Below are positions 61,990 to 64,000 of a stretch of 64,000 bases of DNA, piece by piece. The DNA is from Halosimplex salinum (lineage in GTDB: Archaea > Halobacteriota > Halobacteria > Halobacteriales > Haloarculaceae): contig NZ_QWGG01000002.1 in assembly GCF_003730195.1 (NCBI RefSeq), positions 558,001-622,000 on the forward strand. Reading direction: 5' to 3'. Both the position numbers and the translations under genes were made by a program. The notes beneath the pieces are model-generated. The model had not been told where the DNA came from. It worked only from the letters and a program-made list of their open reading frames with translations, and did not search any database. Positions within the stretch are counted from its first letter, which is position 1; the number at the start of each line of letters is the position of its first letter.

Positions 61990-64000
<2,011 letters not shown>

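Overview
The window is chromosomal DNA of a halophilic archaeon (class Halobacteria). GC content is high, predicted proteins are rich in Asp and Glu, starts are mostly leaderless or weakly led, there are archaeal TATA and CTTAAG-type promoters, and the markers are archaeal: thermosome, Trm1, fused-type EndA, MC1 chromatin protein, and an rRNA operon ordered 16S - tRNA-Ala(UGC) - 23S. I cannot name the genus from reading alone.

Layout. 1-6.3 kb: the C-terminal end of a sulfatase, an AAA ATPase, a tiny zinc protein, an epoxide-hydrolase-like enzyme, TspO, the thermosome with its promoter, and a lipoprotein. 6.3-8.3 kb: divergent Lrp-type regulator and glutamine synthetase. 8.5-17.5 kb: housekeeping and membrane genes (EEP phosphatase, CDP-alcohol phosphatidyltransferase, PHP protein, BrkB, Trm1, SWIM protein, short MscS, GNAT). 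17.9-22.7 kb: a complete formylglycine-generating enzyme, then a small accessory cluster in which a wHTH gene lies between two transcription units that share an almost identical upstream element. 22.7-33.9 kb: the 2-oxoacid dehydrogenase locus (lipA, E1 alpha, E1 beta, E2, and E3 further on). E2 and E3 are split by an about 3-kb insert that holds an unusual two-gene pair of Ig-like and membrane proteins. 34-47 kb: phosphate permease, K+ channel, M48 protease, MATE transporter, a frameshifted two-domain gene, a Ski2-type helicase, zinc-ribbon protein, HAD phosphatase and EndA. 47.5-58.7 kb: TrpS, PheST, 5'-nucleotidase, MazG-like protein, an ABC exporter, PyrD and an AbrB-like protein. 58.9-64 kb: MC1 and the rRNA operon, with tandem promoters and processing stems; the 23S gene runs off the end.

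How genes work together. LipA makes the lipoyl group carried by E2, which is used by E1 and E3. Lrp probably controls glnA across their shared promoter region. FGE would activate the sulfatase seen at the left edge. PheS/PheT, TrpS, EndA, Trm1 and the rRNA operon form the translation component.

The most unusual content is non-coding. A dispersed family of large inverted-repeat elements occurs at five loci. It has conserved ends (GTGAAAGCCCC ... GGCCCCTTTCATTCCCACC), co-varying stems, and in two copies a 57-bp tandem array. There is also a second, three-hairpin repeat (two copies), a duplicated pheT 3' end with its terminator, and a ladder of four perfect hairpins in front of 23S.
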